From Chionis minor (lineage: Eukaryota; Chordata; Aves; Charadriiformes; Chionididae), in contig VZSF01006856.1 of assembly GCA_013398295.1 (NCBI GenBank), positions 186,001 to 250,000 of the forward strand: a stretch of DNA of 64,000 nt. The letters are read 5' to 3'. Position 1 is the stretch's first letter, and every line of letters starts with the position of its first letter. The notes beneath the pieces were generated by a model. The model was not told where the DNA came from. It ran no database searches and saw only the letters and a program-made list of their open reading frames with translations. Positions 1 to 11,810 of this stretch are shown piece after piece. Position numbers and translations under genes: made by a program.

Positions 1-1099
1 AGGATGTGGGGTGCCACCTGCCCGGTGGCTCCAGGCTGCCTTGGAGACACCTTGGGCAGCCAGAGGATGGAGGGGGAGAAGGTTTTGCCTGTGTTCAAGA
101 AGTGGGGAAACTGCAAGACAGGTTCAGAGCTCCAGGCTCCCGCTTCCCCCTCTGTGAAGGGCATCCTAAGAGAATGACAAATTCGCCACGCAGAGCTGCT
201 GGACGGGGCAGCGATGACCCCTGCCCCAGCGAGGGCTCGAGGGGAGCCAAGGAGACGATGCACAAGGGGTGTGCAGGACACAAACCGTCAGAGGTCCTAA
301 CAAAGGGCAGCTTCGAGAGCCAGCTCTCTCTCTCTCTTTACTTCTTCCAAGCGCGGTGCTCTAGATTGCTCTTGGGGTTGGGTTTGGTTTGGTTTTTTTG
401 CGGGTTTCCAAGAGTGTGGTTTTGTCGGGAGATTGCTTATTGAGCGCCCGTATCCCAAGCCCAGTTCCCCGGCGTGCCATGGGAAAACGAGCAGCCAGAC
501 CCAACTGCGCCGGTGACTTTATACAGGGAAAAAGTCGGAGAGACCAAAACGGCGAAGGTTTTATTGGGGTGGAGCCCCGCAGCCAGGCAGTGCTGGCACA
601 GCTTTCCAGCCTTGCTCACGTAGCAGCTAGGGTGCTAACCCACTCTGGCTACAAGAACAGGTATTCGGGAAGATTTGGGGCTATTTTGGTGAGCAGAAAC
701 AGAACTGACATGGAGAGAGAGCAGCCAATTGTTTGGGCTGCTCCTCTAACACTCCACATGCCTTTAAAAACCACAGATAATCCCTTAATTAAATGTAGCC
801 TGTGTTTTCCCCTGTTAAATGAAATGATGTCTGAAATGTGTTGTGACCTTGACCCTTGGGCTGCTTTTAACCTGGAGCAGCGTGGAAACATCACATTTCT
901 TTCGATCTACATACCGGCTTTTCTCCTTCTCGGAAGGCGGAATATTAACTCTGTCTGCTTTGAGGCAGTTTTGATCCAATTGGCCCTCTACCTGAACTGC
1001 GAGATGAAGCTAATGCAAAGGGAGAGAAGTCAGGCACGACTTCCAAACAGTTTTCTTTTGAGCAGCCCATTACGCATTAACCTGCAAGATGGTATGTTT

Positions 1100-1440
1100 T
1101 AAGAGAGCCGTGTTCGTCACCTCTGAAAAGTCAAATTAACATAATTTCTGGAAAAGAACAATGGGGACAGAAACTGTTAGTCATTGTTGATTGAACAGGT
1201 AAGTTTCAGTGGCGTGATCTGCTGAATATTCATACTATATTGTTTTTGACATTTAAGAACTCAATTATCAGTTGACTAATCAGTCTTTTACAGTACGTTA
1301 TTTTTGTGATGGAAAATGAAGCACTGGTAAGCCTCAAGGGGAATGCTGTTCAGATAGATTTTTTGATTTGGGTTTTTTCTTTGGGGCAGGGTTTTTCTTT
1401 ATTAAATGGATTAATTTAGCACTTCTACTAGCAAGTGAAT
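1100..1440. promoter_or_regulatory. AT-rich block with paired SOX-type motifs
   Basis: The block has low CpG and few repeats. It contains AACAATGG (1,157-1,164) and CATTGTT (1,182-1,188), two SOX-type cores facing each other across 17 bp, with further homeodomain-like TAAT cores to the right. It is a candidate conserved non-coding element; function is inferred only from motif content. Confidence 0.35.
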
Positions 1441-4400
1441 ATGAGCCCTCTAGCAGGGCGGGTAGCTTTTATCCAGGCTTTCCAGCACAGCGTGATTGAG
1501 CGTCGCAGCACCCTTCCAGCAGAAGCCCAGGGGCTGGACGGGCGGGCGGATGCTTGGGGTGCTCGGAGGTTCTCGGAGGGGACGGGGACCAGCCCTGCGA
1601 TCCCCTTGGGAGCTTCCCGGCCCTTCGGCTGGGTGCAGCACCCGGCGCAACGGGGCTCCTGCGTGCTCTGCAGCCCCTGGGTTGTACAGCAGGACTAAGT
1701 GATGGTAACGATGATTAAGACTGGGGACACGGTGGCTAATGAGCTTCCTGCTGTGTTCTGCTCGGGGAAGAATCCCGGTGCACAGACGGGAAGGGTCGCT
1801 GGCTTGTTCTCAGCAAGGACAGGATTGCGTCGTCTTGCGCCACGTGCAGCACCGTGTCCGTACTTGTCTTTGCTCGGCTTGGAGGAAGTCGACACGCCAC
1901 AGCCCACAGTAGCAGTGGCAGGGAAGGAGGGGAAAGAAAGGCAGGGCTCTGGTTTAGTTCAGAGCTTTAAAAAAGTGTGAAAAGGATTGGGAATCTCAGT
2001 TAGTAACGATCCTCTCCAAAGATATTGCAAAGCAATAAACGGATGGGAACTGTCTAGGCATTAGTAAGGACCCCCAAACCTTGTCCTTTTTCCTTCTTTC
2101 TCTCTTTTCGGAATATATTTTTGAAATCTAGCGATAATCTTTCTGTAATTTACTTCTTCCATTGAACAGCTCAGGGACTAGCTTTCCACTTGATAGATTA
2201 TTTTGACATATTTACTCATAGCTATGTCTGTCTCGGCAGCATCCATATAAAATCCTCCAACTTTATATTAACGTGTAGGGACTGAGATTTTTGCCTGCAG
2301 TCGAACACTCTCTTAAACACTCTCTCCGGCTTTTAGTTATATTTAGGTCTAAAACGGTAACTACAACAACGGAGCAAGTGCTTTTTTTTTTTCTTTTTAG
2401 AGCAGAAATGGAGGCATCTTTGCAGAGGGTTTGTTGTCAGGGAGCGAGTCCTGTCCCTTCTGGAAAGGCAGGTTCTGGTGAAGGCAATCCAAGCCTTGGC
2501 CATCCCAAGGGACCGTGGTGCCGACGCAGCGTTCCGCGGGTGCACTCGCTCCGCTGTGCCGCCACGCTGGCCTCGGGGTGCAAAGGGTGGGGGTGGGAGG
2601 ACTCGGACAATTCCCCGCAGGTTTATTTTAATCTATGAAAGAAAGCAAGCACATTATTTCACCTTCTTGGAATGTGACAGTTATTAATAACCCCATTAAG
2701 AGCAATACTGTTTGGCGCTATTCAAGCAGGCAATGCCCGAATGATTGCTGAGAAGCAGGAAGGCTCCCCCGACTTACCAAGTTAACAAGATGTTGTGTTG
2801 CTAAACATTGTTTTTCTCTTTCTGTTTTTTAACGAGCTCTGCTAGGGGTGTCGCAGGTCAGATCAATAAGAACACAGGCCTCCTCCATCACCCCCGAGGA
2901 GAGGGGAAAAGGACAGCGGCTAAAGGATTTCTCACCGTTTTTTCACAATAAGCTCTTTCCTTTATGCTCTTGTTTATCGTGCTCTTTTTAGAACTATTCT
3001 GTTTTGGGTAGTGGGTTTTTTGGTTGTGGGGTTTTTTTTTTTGTTTGGGGTTCTTTTTGTTTTTTAAATTAAGCTTGGTGCTCTGACAAGCATCCCAGCT
3101 AATGGAGAGGCTGGAACAGGAGGCTGTGGTGGGTGCTGTGGCCACTCGCCTCTGATGGGGGGCTGCGGTTTGCCGGGTCGGCGCTGCCATGGTGTTTATT
3201 GGCTTGGCTCGGTAGGGCTGCCGAAGGCTGCCGGCATGCCGGGCTGCTCGGTTATCCCGGCGGGGTTTGCCGGTGGCACAGCGGATCCCACGGCTCCCTG
3301 CTAAGATGCTGCAGCCCTGCCCGTGAACTGCGGGAATGCGGAGCGGGATGAAGCACCGGGGCAGAGCCAGGAGCAGCCGGAAAGCCCTGGGCAGCCCCTC
3401 GGCAGCTTCCGTAGGGTCGCCCTTCTCTCGCGGTTGTCCACGGGGGTTGTTACTGAGGGCTGCTGACGAGCCACGCGGGTGGGCAAGGGGTTGTCACTAC
3501 TATGGGGCGACTCCGGGGCACAGCGGCCTCTTATGATGAGAGCGTGTGGCAGCCCTCGGCGTGCGCTGCTTTGCTTCTCTTCTTTCTATCTTTTAAAGAG
3601 CATTGTGTCTTGGGGTTTTTTGTTTGGGAGGAGAATACCAAGAACTGTAATTCTTTTTAAAGCCAGTGTTATATCTACATCCATGTATATGTGCAACCGC
3701 TCCTTTATCTCACATGAGAATAATGATGTCTAGTTTTACAGAACTTGAATAATTCATCAGCATAAACACTTTGTGCCGGGCATCCGACGGCACTCTGTAA
3801 AATGGAAACAAACCCAGAAAAATGTTAACGAATAATTAGATTTCTTGGGTCAGTGGGCAATTTTCGGAAGCCGTTTCCCAAGGGGTCAGGCTGCAGAGAG
3901 GCAGGGGCTGCCAGCGGCAGCTGGGGGGGCAGAGCGGGCACCGCAGCGGGGCCGCAGCCCCAGTCCCTTGGGCAGGATGAGCCCCTCCGTCGCCTGCCAT
4001 GGGACGAGCTGCCCGGGCTGGCCTCGATGCTTTTTTGTCATTAGTTAATTTTTCAGTATTTGTGCAGCTGCTGAGCGACCTCCGATGTCCCCCGCCGGCA
4101 CAGAAAGCGGCTGTGGGACAGGCGGGAGGCGGACGGATGCTCCGGCTGGTCACGCTCCGCACCGGACCGTGCGGGGTTTGTGTTCGATTTCTCCTCTCTC
4201 AGCTAACTTTTCAAAACATACTTGTGTTTTACTCTGAATAAGCAATGCGTCGCTTAGGCCCAGCTACCTTTTCTCTTTCCAGAGAAGAAAATAGCCACCT
4301 TTTCCCCTGCAAATACATTTATTGTGCGGTAAGGAATCAAAACACCATTTAATCCTGAAGATTAAAACCTCGTGTTGTTGGGGGATTCTTATGTGGAGCA

Positions 4401-7400
4401 CTTATTTTCTTTTTTTTTTCTGACGGATACAGCTGTCTGTTTTTCTTGTCACCAGCCAGACCCCTTCATACTGATCCCAGGGCTATTACTGCATCACGTC
4501 GCCTCTCTGCAGAGAGAAGGTATTAAGCAAAATAGCATTCTCAGAAGCAGGAATTGCTATTGTTAGCAAAACAATACCCGCGAAATAATTTCCTCCCGGC
4601 CAAAGACTCATTTCTCCCAGCAGCCAGGTGGGAGGGATGGTTGATTAACTGGTGGTCGTGCTGGCTGCTGCTTCTGACCCCGATGTGGCGCCGCCTCCTT
4701 GGGGCTGACGGAGGAGGTAAGGGAGCTCCGTCCCGAGTTGCTCCCGGAGGGTGGCCGAGGCACTCTGATGTAGGGCGTTTCTTCCCCAGTATTGGCAGTT
4801 TAGAGGTAACTTTGCCTGAATCGAGTCTCAAAGTGCCGGTTTGCATCCGGGAGCAACCCTAAATGTTCTCATGTATTGAAATTATGCGAGAAAAAAAGGA
4901 GGGGGAAAAAAAAAAAGTGGGTTTGTTGGGGAATGTTTTTCCGGCTGCAAAAGGGAAGGCAGCCATGCCTCGCAGCAAATAAGCCCAGGTTCCTGGGGTG
5001 GCAGAGCGCCAGGCCTGGAGATTCACTGCTCTTTTTTTTCCACAACAACAATTAGCGTCTTGAGCTAATGAGAGGTTTCATAAGCAACCATGAATAATAG
5101 TGCTTAGGGACTTTTGGCAAAAAACGCTGTCTAGAATGGCCCAGCCACCGTGTCGTTGCAATCAAAGCAGAGGCTCCTTGCACAGCAGTTTCCTGCCCGA
5201 TCCGTTTCCCCGGCGGACGGGCTGTCAGGCGGGGAGATGGAGCAGCCGCCGGAGCAGCAGCAGCCGCCGGGTGCCTGCCGGCTCCGGGTGCCTTGGCCGA
5301 GGCGGTTTGGCGACGGGGCATCGCCCAGGAGCCCCTGGAGGAAGCAACAATCGGGTTCTGCAGAGGCAGGCGGAGCTATCGGAATATGATGGCCGCATTA
5401 GGAGACGCGGAGGGACCCTTCGACTCCATCGACGGGAAGGGGAGGGATATCAATTCTATCTCTTTGAGTTAATGAACTATAGTCTGAAACTTGCAACCTG
5501 GTTAAAGACGTTATAGATTTCCCCCGTTTGCCGCTCTAAGAGGATTTCTGTTGCCCGCCGCGGGCTCGCGGCAGGCTGCGGGGCTTGCTGCAGCCCTGCT
5601 CCCGCCGGCATCCGGAGGAGCATCCCGTCCTCCCCTCGGCAGAGCCGGGCAAGCTGTAACGTGGCCTCTGCTCCGCGGCATCTTCCCAAGTGCGAGGCAG
5701 GAGCAGCTCCCTGATTTTAATTGTATGCATAGAGCTGCTATTACTCCGTCTGGATCACGCGGGAGGAATACTAATGGCCCGCCGGATTGTTTTAAGTGCA
5801 GATCTGAACCAGATACTCGCTTTCATTTTGTCAGGAGCTGTCGCTTCGCACAGAGACTTGTGGAGTTTTCCTTCTAATGGATCCCACTCATCGCCGGTGC
5901 CAAACCCTGGGCCACGGGTGTGCGTTAGGGGAGAGCAAACCTGCGAACGCCAGGGAAAGGGAGACGCGGGAAAACCTCCTCCCTAGACCGGTAATTACGA
6001 ACTCCCATGTGTAACAAGGTGGGAAGAAAGGCTCTGCTCCCGGAGGAGGGGGCTGAGGCTGTGGGATCGGGGACCCTGCCGGCACCGCAGGCTCGTCGCT
6101 GTGCTCCAGTCCCGGTGCAGCGATGCCACGGCTCCTCCTTGGCTCCTGCACCCATCCAACCCAGGAGCTCCGCGGGGCAGGGACTCCGCTGGTGCTGCAG
6201 GGCTTGAGGGGACCTCAGGCCAGCGGCTCTTGGTATTCCTGTGATGCCAATAGTGATTAACAGCGATAAACTGCTTTTCATGCAATCTTCCCCTCTGACT
6301 CTCCTGCCTCTCCTTCCTCTGAAGGTTTGTCTCTGCCCCCACTAATCACTCCAGCCTCCCTGGCTGAGGAGCACCAGGGAACATCTCAGCTCCCCGTGAG
6401 GTCCCTGCTCTCCCCCCAGGGGCACCGGCTCCCCTGCTCCTTCTGTACCTGCGCTGCGCCGGGGGATGCCCCCCGGTCTGCTCCGAGGGTGCTCCGGGCT
6501 GCGCGCAGCATCCAAGGTGGGAATTATCCCGTTTAGCAAAGAGGATTAATGTTTCATAACAAAAGGTAATTTATTCAATTGTATGTAAAAAAGGTAGGGG
6601 GAACAGCACGTACAAAGCTCGCTTTATTTTTGGCTCTTGTATTGTAAGTTTAAATCCTGCGAAAACATTGGTAAGCCCGTTGTGCACCTTTGGGGAGAAC
6701 TTGACCGCTCCAGCCTGAATTGGATTGCCTTAATTAAACGTACTTGACTTAGACAGAAGAGGAACATGGCAGGCTTTCAGGCTTTCGGTCTCCTCCTGAG
6801 CAGATGGTGAAGTGCTGATCCTCCCCGGAGAGCACTGTGATCTCCTTCCCTGCGCCGAGAGGAGGTCCTCGAGGTGAGCCGCAGGGATCTTCTTTTGGCA
6901 GCCCCATTAACCAGAGACGGGTGTGCGCGTCCCAGAACCCGACTTGATCCACTCCAGCATCCACATGGGTGCAAGCCTTGATCCCAAGGAAGGACCTGGA
7001 CCCCCAGGAGAGCCGAGCACAGAGTCTGCATTGCTGCTGGGGGAGCAGCAGTCACGGTGCTGTGACCACGACGGGCATGGGAAGTGGGTGTGGGCAAGTT
7101 TAGGTACAAATAGGAAAAGCTGAGGTTGTCTAGCGGATGAAACTACGGGAAAAAGCAGACAGACATTTGAGTACCCAAGATCATCTTGTGCTTAAAAGTT
7201 TGCCCCTCTCCACCAGCCACAGCAACGGTCCTGGTGAGACGTTCCCGCTCATGGTGCCTCGCTGCCACAGCTCGCACTGCCATGCAGCTCCAAATGAGCT
7301 ACCCCATCCCGGGCTTACTGAGGTTATTGGATGTTAGCGGATCGAGACAGGCTGGTTACTGTCAGTATAAGCCTTTCTCCTGGTGATAACATGGAAAGAA

Positions 7401-8838
7401 GTACAGGAGGCAACTTGATTTTCCAGACCTCCACAAACTCTTGTGTTGTTTTTTTGGAGAATGCTTCTCTTTGATGTGTGAACTGGCCACTCTTAGCCTG
7501 GACGGTATCAAAAGACCATAGGCACGTGAGCTGGCCTGTCACTGCAGAGTCACTCTCTTGACAAGAATTGTCACTCAAAAGGGGGAAAAAAGAAAAGGTG
7601 GGTTTTTTTCACAGTTGTGTGTGTGTGACTGCTGGAGCTCAGTGGGACCTCGTGCACAACGGTTTCTGCAGATGCAGCACATCAAGAGGGGAGGAAGGCT
7701 GTGATCCAACAGCCGTTGCATCGATCCCTGCTGCACAAGGATCTCTTGTCTTGGGAAACCTGCCTGTTCCCTGTGCTTTCGCCTCGTTGCTGCATTTGTC
7801 TACGGTTTGCCTTTAGTAAGCGATAACAGTAATAACCGCAATCAAGAACGTCCTTGCCCACAGGACTTTTTCCTTCCCGCTGCTTTGCTGTGGCTCTAAA
7901 ATTGCCTCCTGTCGCCGGCGCTGATCTCTCCTGCACGTCCCGGTCCAAGGTCAGCTGCACCAGTGGCTGCTTTATGGCCCTTGAACCCACCTCAGCTGGG
8001 TCTCACATCCATATCCATCACCTTCTTCGGACGGACACACGCCCCCCTTCTGTTCCCAGGCTGGCCGTGGCTCCAGGTATCCAACACGAGCTCTTCCTGC
8101 GATTCATTTTAGCTCGGTGCCTGTAGCCCACATCTAACAGAACGCGATGGTGCAGTTGGCTCTGAAGAAACACGTTTGTTGGGGTTTTTTTATTCTAGAC
8201 CAAAATGAACACAGAGAAATCCCATTCCCTGTCCCTGCACAGGGGCTCTGCAGGTCCAGATTCCTGTTGCAGGCTTTTCTGCGTTGCGCTGACGGCATCG
8301 CATGCCTCTCCGGCATCTCGGGAGGTATTTATAGCATTTCAAGATCTTTTGTGTGGCGTGAACTCTTGAAGTAAGCAAGCCAGTAAGTGCTTTTACCTTC
8401 TGGGGGAGACTGTAAAAGCCTCAGTATCTGCATTGATCCAGCCCTGGGGATTTGCATTAATTACTCCCTCCTCCCGTGACTTTCAGCTCCCGATTCAATC
8501 GCGAGCGAAGATACCTGCAGCACACACAGTCTTGACATCGCAACCCCCGGCAGCGCCACGCACCCGCTCTCCACAGCGACGGAGGGGTGTCTGCCGCGGG
8601 AAAGGTTTGGAGCCGGGAGGGACAACGCCACGTCCGAGCTGCCGTGGAAATGTTCGCGCCAACGATGGATGCAGGCGAGGCCAGCCTTGCTCTGCCGAGG
8701 CGGGGATGTTCCCCAGGGGAGAGCAGCCGGCACTTGGTTTGGCACTGGCTTGGGAGCTGTCATGTCACCTGCGCTGGACAACGAGCACGGAGAAGGTCCA
8801 TACTCTAACCTAGAGTAAGAGACAGAAAATAAGGCTTT

Positions 8839-8856
8839 AAAAAAAAAAAAAAAAAA
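8839..8856 (+). repeat. Poly-A tract (18 A)
   Basis: A plain A run. No recognisable retroelement body precedes it. Confidence 0.9.
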
Positions 8857-10139
8857 TCATTGAGGCGTATTGCTCTCTGATATTTTTGCCAAAGTCAAAA
8901 ATAGAGATGAAAGGAATTTTAGTTTTTCCCCCCAGTTCTGTTTTCACAGAAGAATTCTTCCCTTGGGCTAGAGACCCATCTGGCAAAGTTGTGTTTATAG
9001 GGAATTGCTAAGAAAGGATTTATAAGGGAAGCCTGGAAAGTCCCTTTGCTGGAGGAACAAGAGGGTGCCCGCCTCGCTGTCTCCCAGCCTGCAGCTCCCC
9101 AGGGAGCTGTGCTCCTGCCACCCTCCCAGGCAGGAGCTCCGGCTTGTGCTGAAGGCCAAGCTGTGGAAAAGCCATTAAAAATCTGTATGAAAACATTGTC
9201 TGGCATTAACCACGCTGGAAACTGAATCTCATTTTTTGCAGAACTGGTCAAGAAACAAGAGGGATGTCGTGCGACTGGTCAGCGCAATTAAACACACCGT
9301 TTGGCTTGGGAAGGGTCTGCAGAGCCGGCAGGGATGGCAGGGGGCTAATAGGTGGAGGACGCTGTGTTCTGCAGGTGGCTGCTCCAGCACGGAGACCGTG
9401 AACGTGGTAAAACAGTTCTGGGCTGGAAATTGTCGCTTTATCAGAGAACTTTTGCCCTGGTCTGCAGACCATGAGCAAAAAAGGCAAAACCTTGGGAAGC
9501 TGGGAGGATTTGTGCACCGTTCTCTGGTTTTTATGGGCTCTTTGGTTGGCTGCCTGACGCCCCTCTCTCATCTTTTTCACCCGCAGAGCTTTCCTGGCCT
9601 CCCTCCTCCCTGGCTGGTGCCACGGGGCAGCGTTGGTGGCGGCTCCTCGCAGGCGGCTGCAGCTGGCGGCGCTCGGCTCCATCCCAGCCCACCTCGGGAC
9701 CGAGCCGGCGGCGTGGCCGGGCAGGCTGCTGCTCCAGGTAAGCTGGGAGGGGACGCTCCAGGTGGCTGTCGGGGGGCTCCGTGCTCAGGCTGCGTCCCTT
9801 TTCCTGGTTGTGCCGGTCGTCCTGCTCTCCTGTCGCCAGCCCTCGCCTCCGCGTGCGCCGAGCCTGCTCTGCGCCCCGAAGCCGGGGTGCTGATGCCACC
9901 GCCACCCCTCCGTAGCAGCCTCTGGTGGCTTTTCTTGTGTCCCAAAGCCCTGCCTCTCTCCACCGAGCCGCTCCTCCCTCTCGCCGAAGGGTTTTGGGGG
10001 GAAGGCGGCTGTTTTTGCCCGTGCGCTGTTTTCCGCGGCTCGCTGGGGAAGGGCCCTCTGTCAGGACGTTGCTTTTATCTGGGCTTGGCTGGCCGTGGCA
10101 TCAAAGAGAATAGCAGAGAAATTGTGGCTGGAGACAATT

Positions 10140-10320
10140 AAGGGTAGCGTGCCTCTGGGATCTGCGGCGGATCCAGGACTGTGCCACGCAGTCATTAACG
10201 GTCTGGAAAAGCAATAAGCTGTGAAGGAACAAAATTTGCAGATGACACGCGACTGTCTGGAATAGGCAAGTTTAAAGAAGGTAGAGGAATTTTAAGGACA
10301 TCTACCAGCACCTGGTGAAC
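10140..10320 (+). mobile_element. CR1-like LINE ORF2 fragment with a reverse-transcriptase motif
   Basis: The sequence matches the part of CR1 ORF2 around the reverse-transcriptase catalytic motif: 'ctctgggatctgcgg', 'ttaacggtctgg', 'aaaatttgcagatgacac', 'ggaataggcaagtttaaag'. Translation of 10,232-10,261 gives KFADDTRLSG, with the F-A-D-D catalytic box still readable. No long frame surrounds it, so it is a dead fragment and older than the copy at 11,560. Confidence 0.8.
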
Positions 10321-11559
10321 AAGTGCCTGGCTTGGAGGTCACGTTCGGTTTGCCCAAAATGATGATCAGGGACTGCAATTATCTGAGCTATTTGCATGCG
10401 TTTCTGTGTTCCGGGTTAACTTTATCGCTCAGGAAGGATATATACGTTTATGTTAGAGGAAACACTCGCACCTGTAATCTAAAAAGCCAAGAGAGAGAGT
10501 ACTCAGCAGGGGGAGAAAAACCCAGCCCTGGAAATATTATATTTAAATATAGTGGCTTCTTCTCACCCAGAAATGCGTGGTGAGTTCTGACCGAGAGAAA
10601 GATGCACGATAAATAAAAAATGATAGTAATACTTCCCTGAATAAAATATAATTGCTCTGTGAGATTCCCTGCACCAAGTTATTACTGATTTCAAAGTACT
10701 TGGCAGACTTCATAGAAAAAAAGACGAGAAAATACATTCTTGGGCTCACAGTTCTGTCCGCTGTGCTCACCAGCGCCTTTGGCATAAAGGGGTTTGTGGG
10801 TTTTTTTGCCTCCTGGTGTTGAGAGTCTCTGCTTAAGATAAATTGCATAAAGAATACGAGCTTTTGTTGATCAAGCTAGAGTGCTACCCTCGTGCTTATG
10901 GGACTCCCGATTTCATAAACACCGTTTCGAGAGGCTGGGCTGGTGCAGCGGCTGCTGCCGGGATTCCGAAGGAGCGGGGCAGCGGCTGGCAGCGCGCGGG
11001 AGGGTGGCTGCAGCGCCGGGGGGGTTGGATTGGGGAGTGGGCTGCTCTGAACTGGCTTTGGCTTCCTCGACGCGTGCTTTCCTCTAGCTAATGGCCTCCT
11101 TGGGTAGGTGAAAAAGTGCTCCAGCGGCTGCTGGATAATGCGGGAATTCCGGGACATCTTCTGGTAGAAGGCTCCTCTTTGGGCCAGGTGGGCTCAGTCT
11201 CAGGTTGCCCATCTTGAGCTCCGGTTCCCTTGGCGCTCCCAACTGGGGACCTTGCCCCTTCCTCCCCCGGAAACGGCCGTGCCCCCAATTAAACCCGCAG
11301 CACCGTGTCTCTGTGCCATGCTGCGGGGCTGAGTTACCAGCTGGCAAGATTCATGGCACTGCTGCTCCCCCCAATAACTAATAATTCCAGAGCAACATTC
11401 AACATTGCAATTTATTCGGGTTGTAAAACACTGGGAAGGTAAATCACAGAGAGTATAATCATTTCTTTTCTTTCTTATAAATCAAGTCACATCTACAAAT
11501 TTGTCCTCCACCTCCCCAGATGGACTGTTTCATCTTGGGGGCGGGTGGGAAAGGAAAGG
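10321..11559. other. Intergenic sequence between two CR1 pieces
   Basis: An AT-rich stretch (10,370-10,860) is followed by GC-rich DNA and a short AT-rich stretch at 11,360-11,500. No gene or further element is recognised. Confidence 0.65.
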
Positions 11560-11810
11560 GGTGAACTTACAGGCACGAACTGGAACATGGGAAATTCCAT
11601 CTGAACTTGAGAAAAAACTTCTTTCCTCTGAGGGTGGCAGAGCCCTGGCACAGGCTGCCCAGAGAGGTGGTGGAGTCTGCGGCTCTGGAGACATTCCCAA
11701 CCCGCCTGGACGCCATCCTGTGCCCCCTGCTCCGGGTGACGCTGCTCCGGCAGGGGGTTGGACTGGCTGATCTCCAGAGGTCCCTGCCAGCCCCTGCCAT
11801 TATTCTGTGA
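11560..11810 (+). mobile_element. CR1 LINE fragment, 3' end (5'-truncated)
   Basis: This is a typical 5'-truncated avian CR1. It has the 'gaaattccatctgaacttgag' segment, 'gagggtggcagagccctgg', 'aggctgcccagagaggtggtggagtc', 'gacattcccaacccgcctgga', and the end 'ggttggactggctgatctccagaggtccctgcc'. It stops at the family's terminal octamer-like ATTCTGTGA (11,802-11,810). The element is non-coding here. Moderate divergence makes it the youngest of the CR1 pieces in the window. Confidence 0.95.

Larger units (their letters stand above)
1..10139. other. Intergenic sequence, no gene recognised
   Basis: Alternating GC-rich and AT-rich unique DNA. AT-rich islands lie near 1,100-1,440, 2,090-2,280, 3,590-3,850, 4,200-4,400 and 6,520-6,740. 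Low-complexity T/G stretches occur at about 372-398 and 3,003-3,066, a purine run at 4,888-4,917 and an A run at 8,839. Frames of up to 301 codons (9,236-10,141) are open but resemble nothing known. Confidence 0.7.

Noticed and set aside
1..400. Possible CADM1 3' UTR or last exon at the left edge
   Set aside because: I looked for the conserved CADM1 cytoplasmic tail (ending EYFI) on both strands and did not find it. Nothing identifies the left edge as transcribed.
389..1102. 237-codon open frame on +
   Set aside because: No recognised similarity, and no plausible exon or start context. It may be part of unique conserved DNA but not a gene I can support.
9236..10141. 301-codon open frame on +
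   Set aside because: GC-rich by-product. It ends where a decayed CR1 fragment begins, shows no protein family signature, and other frames overlap it on both strands.
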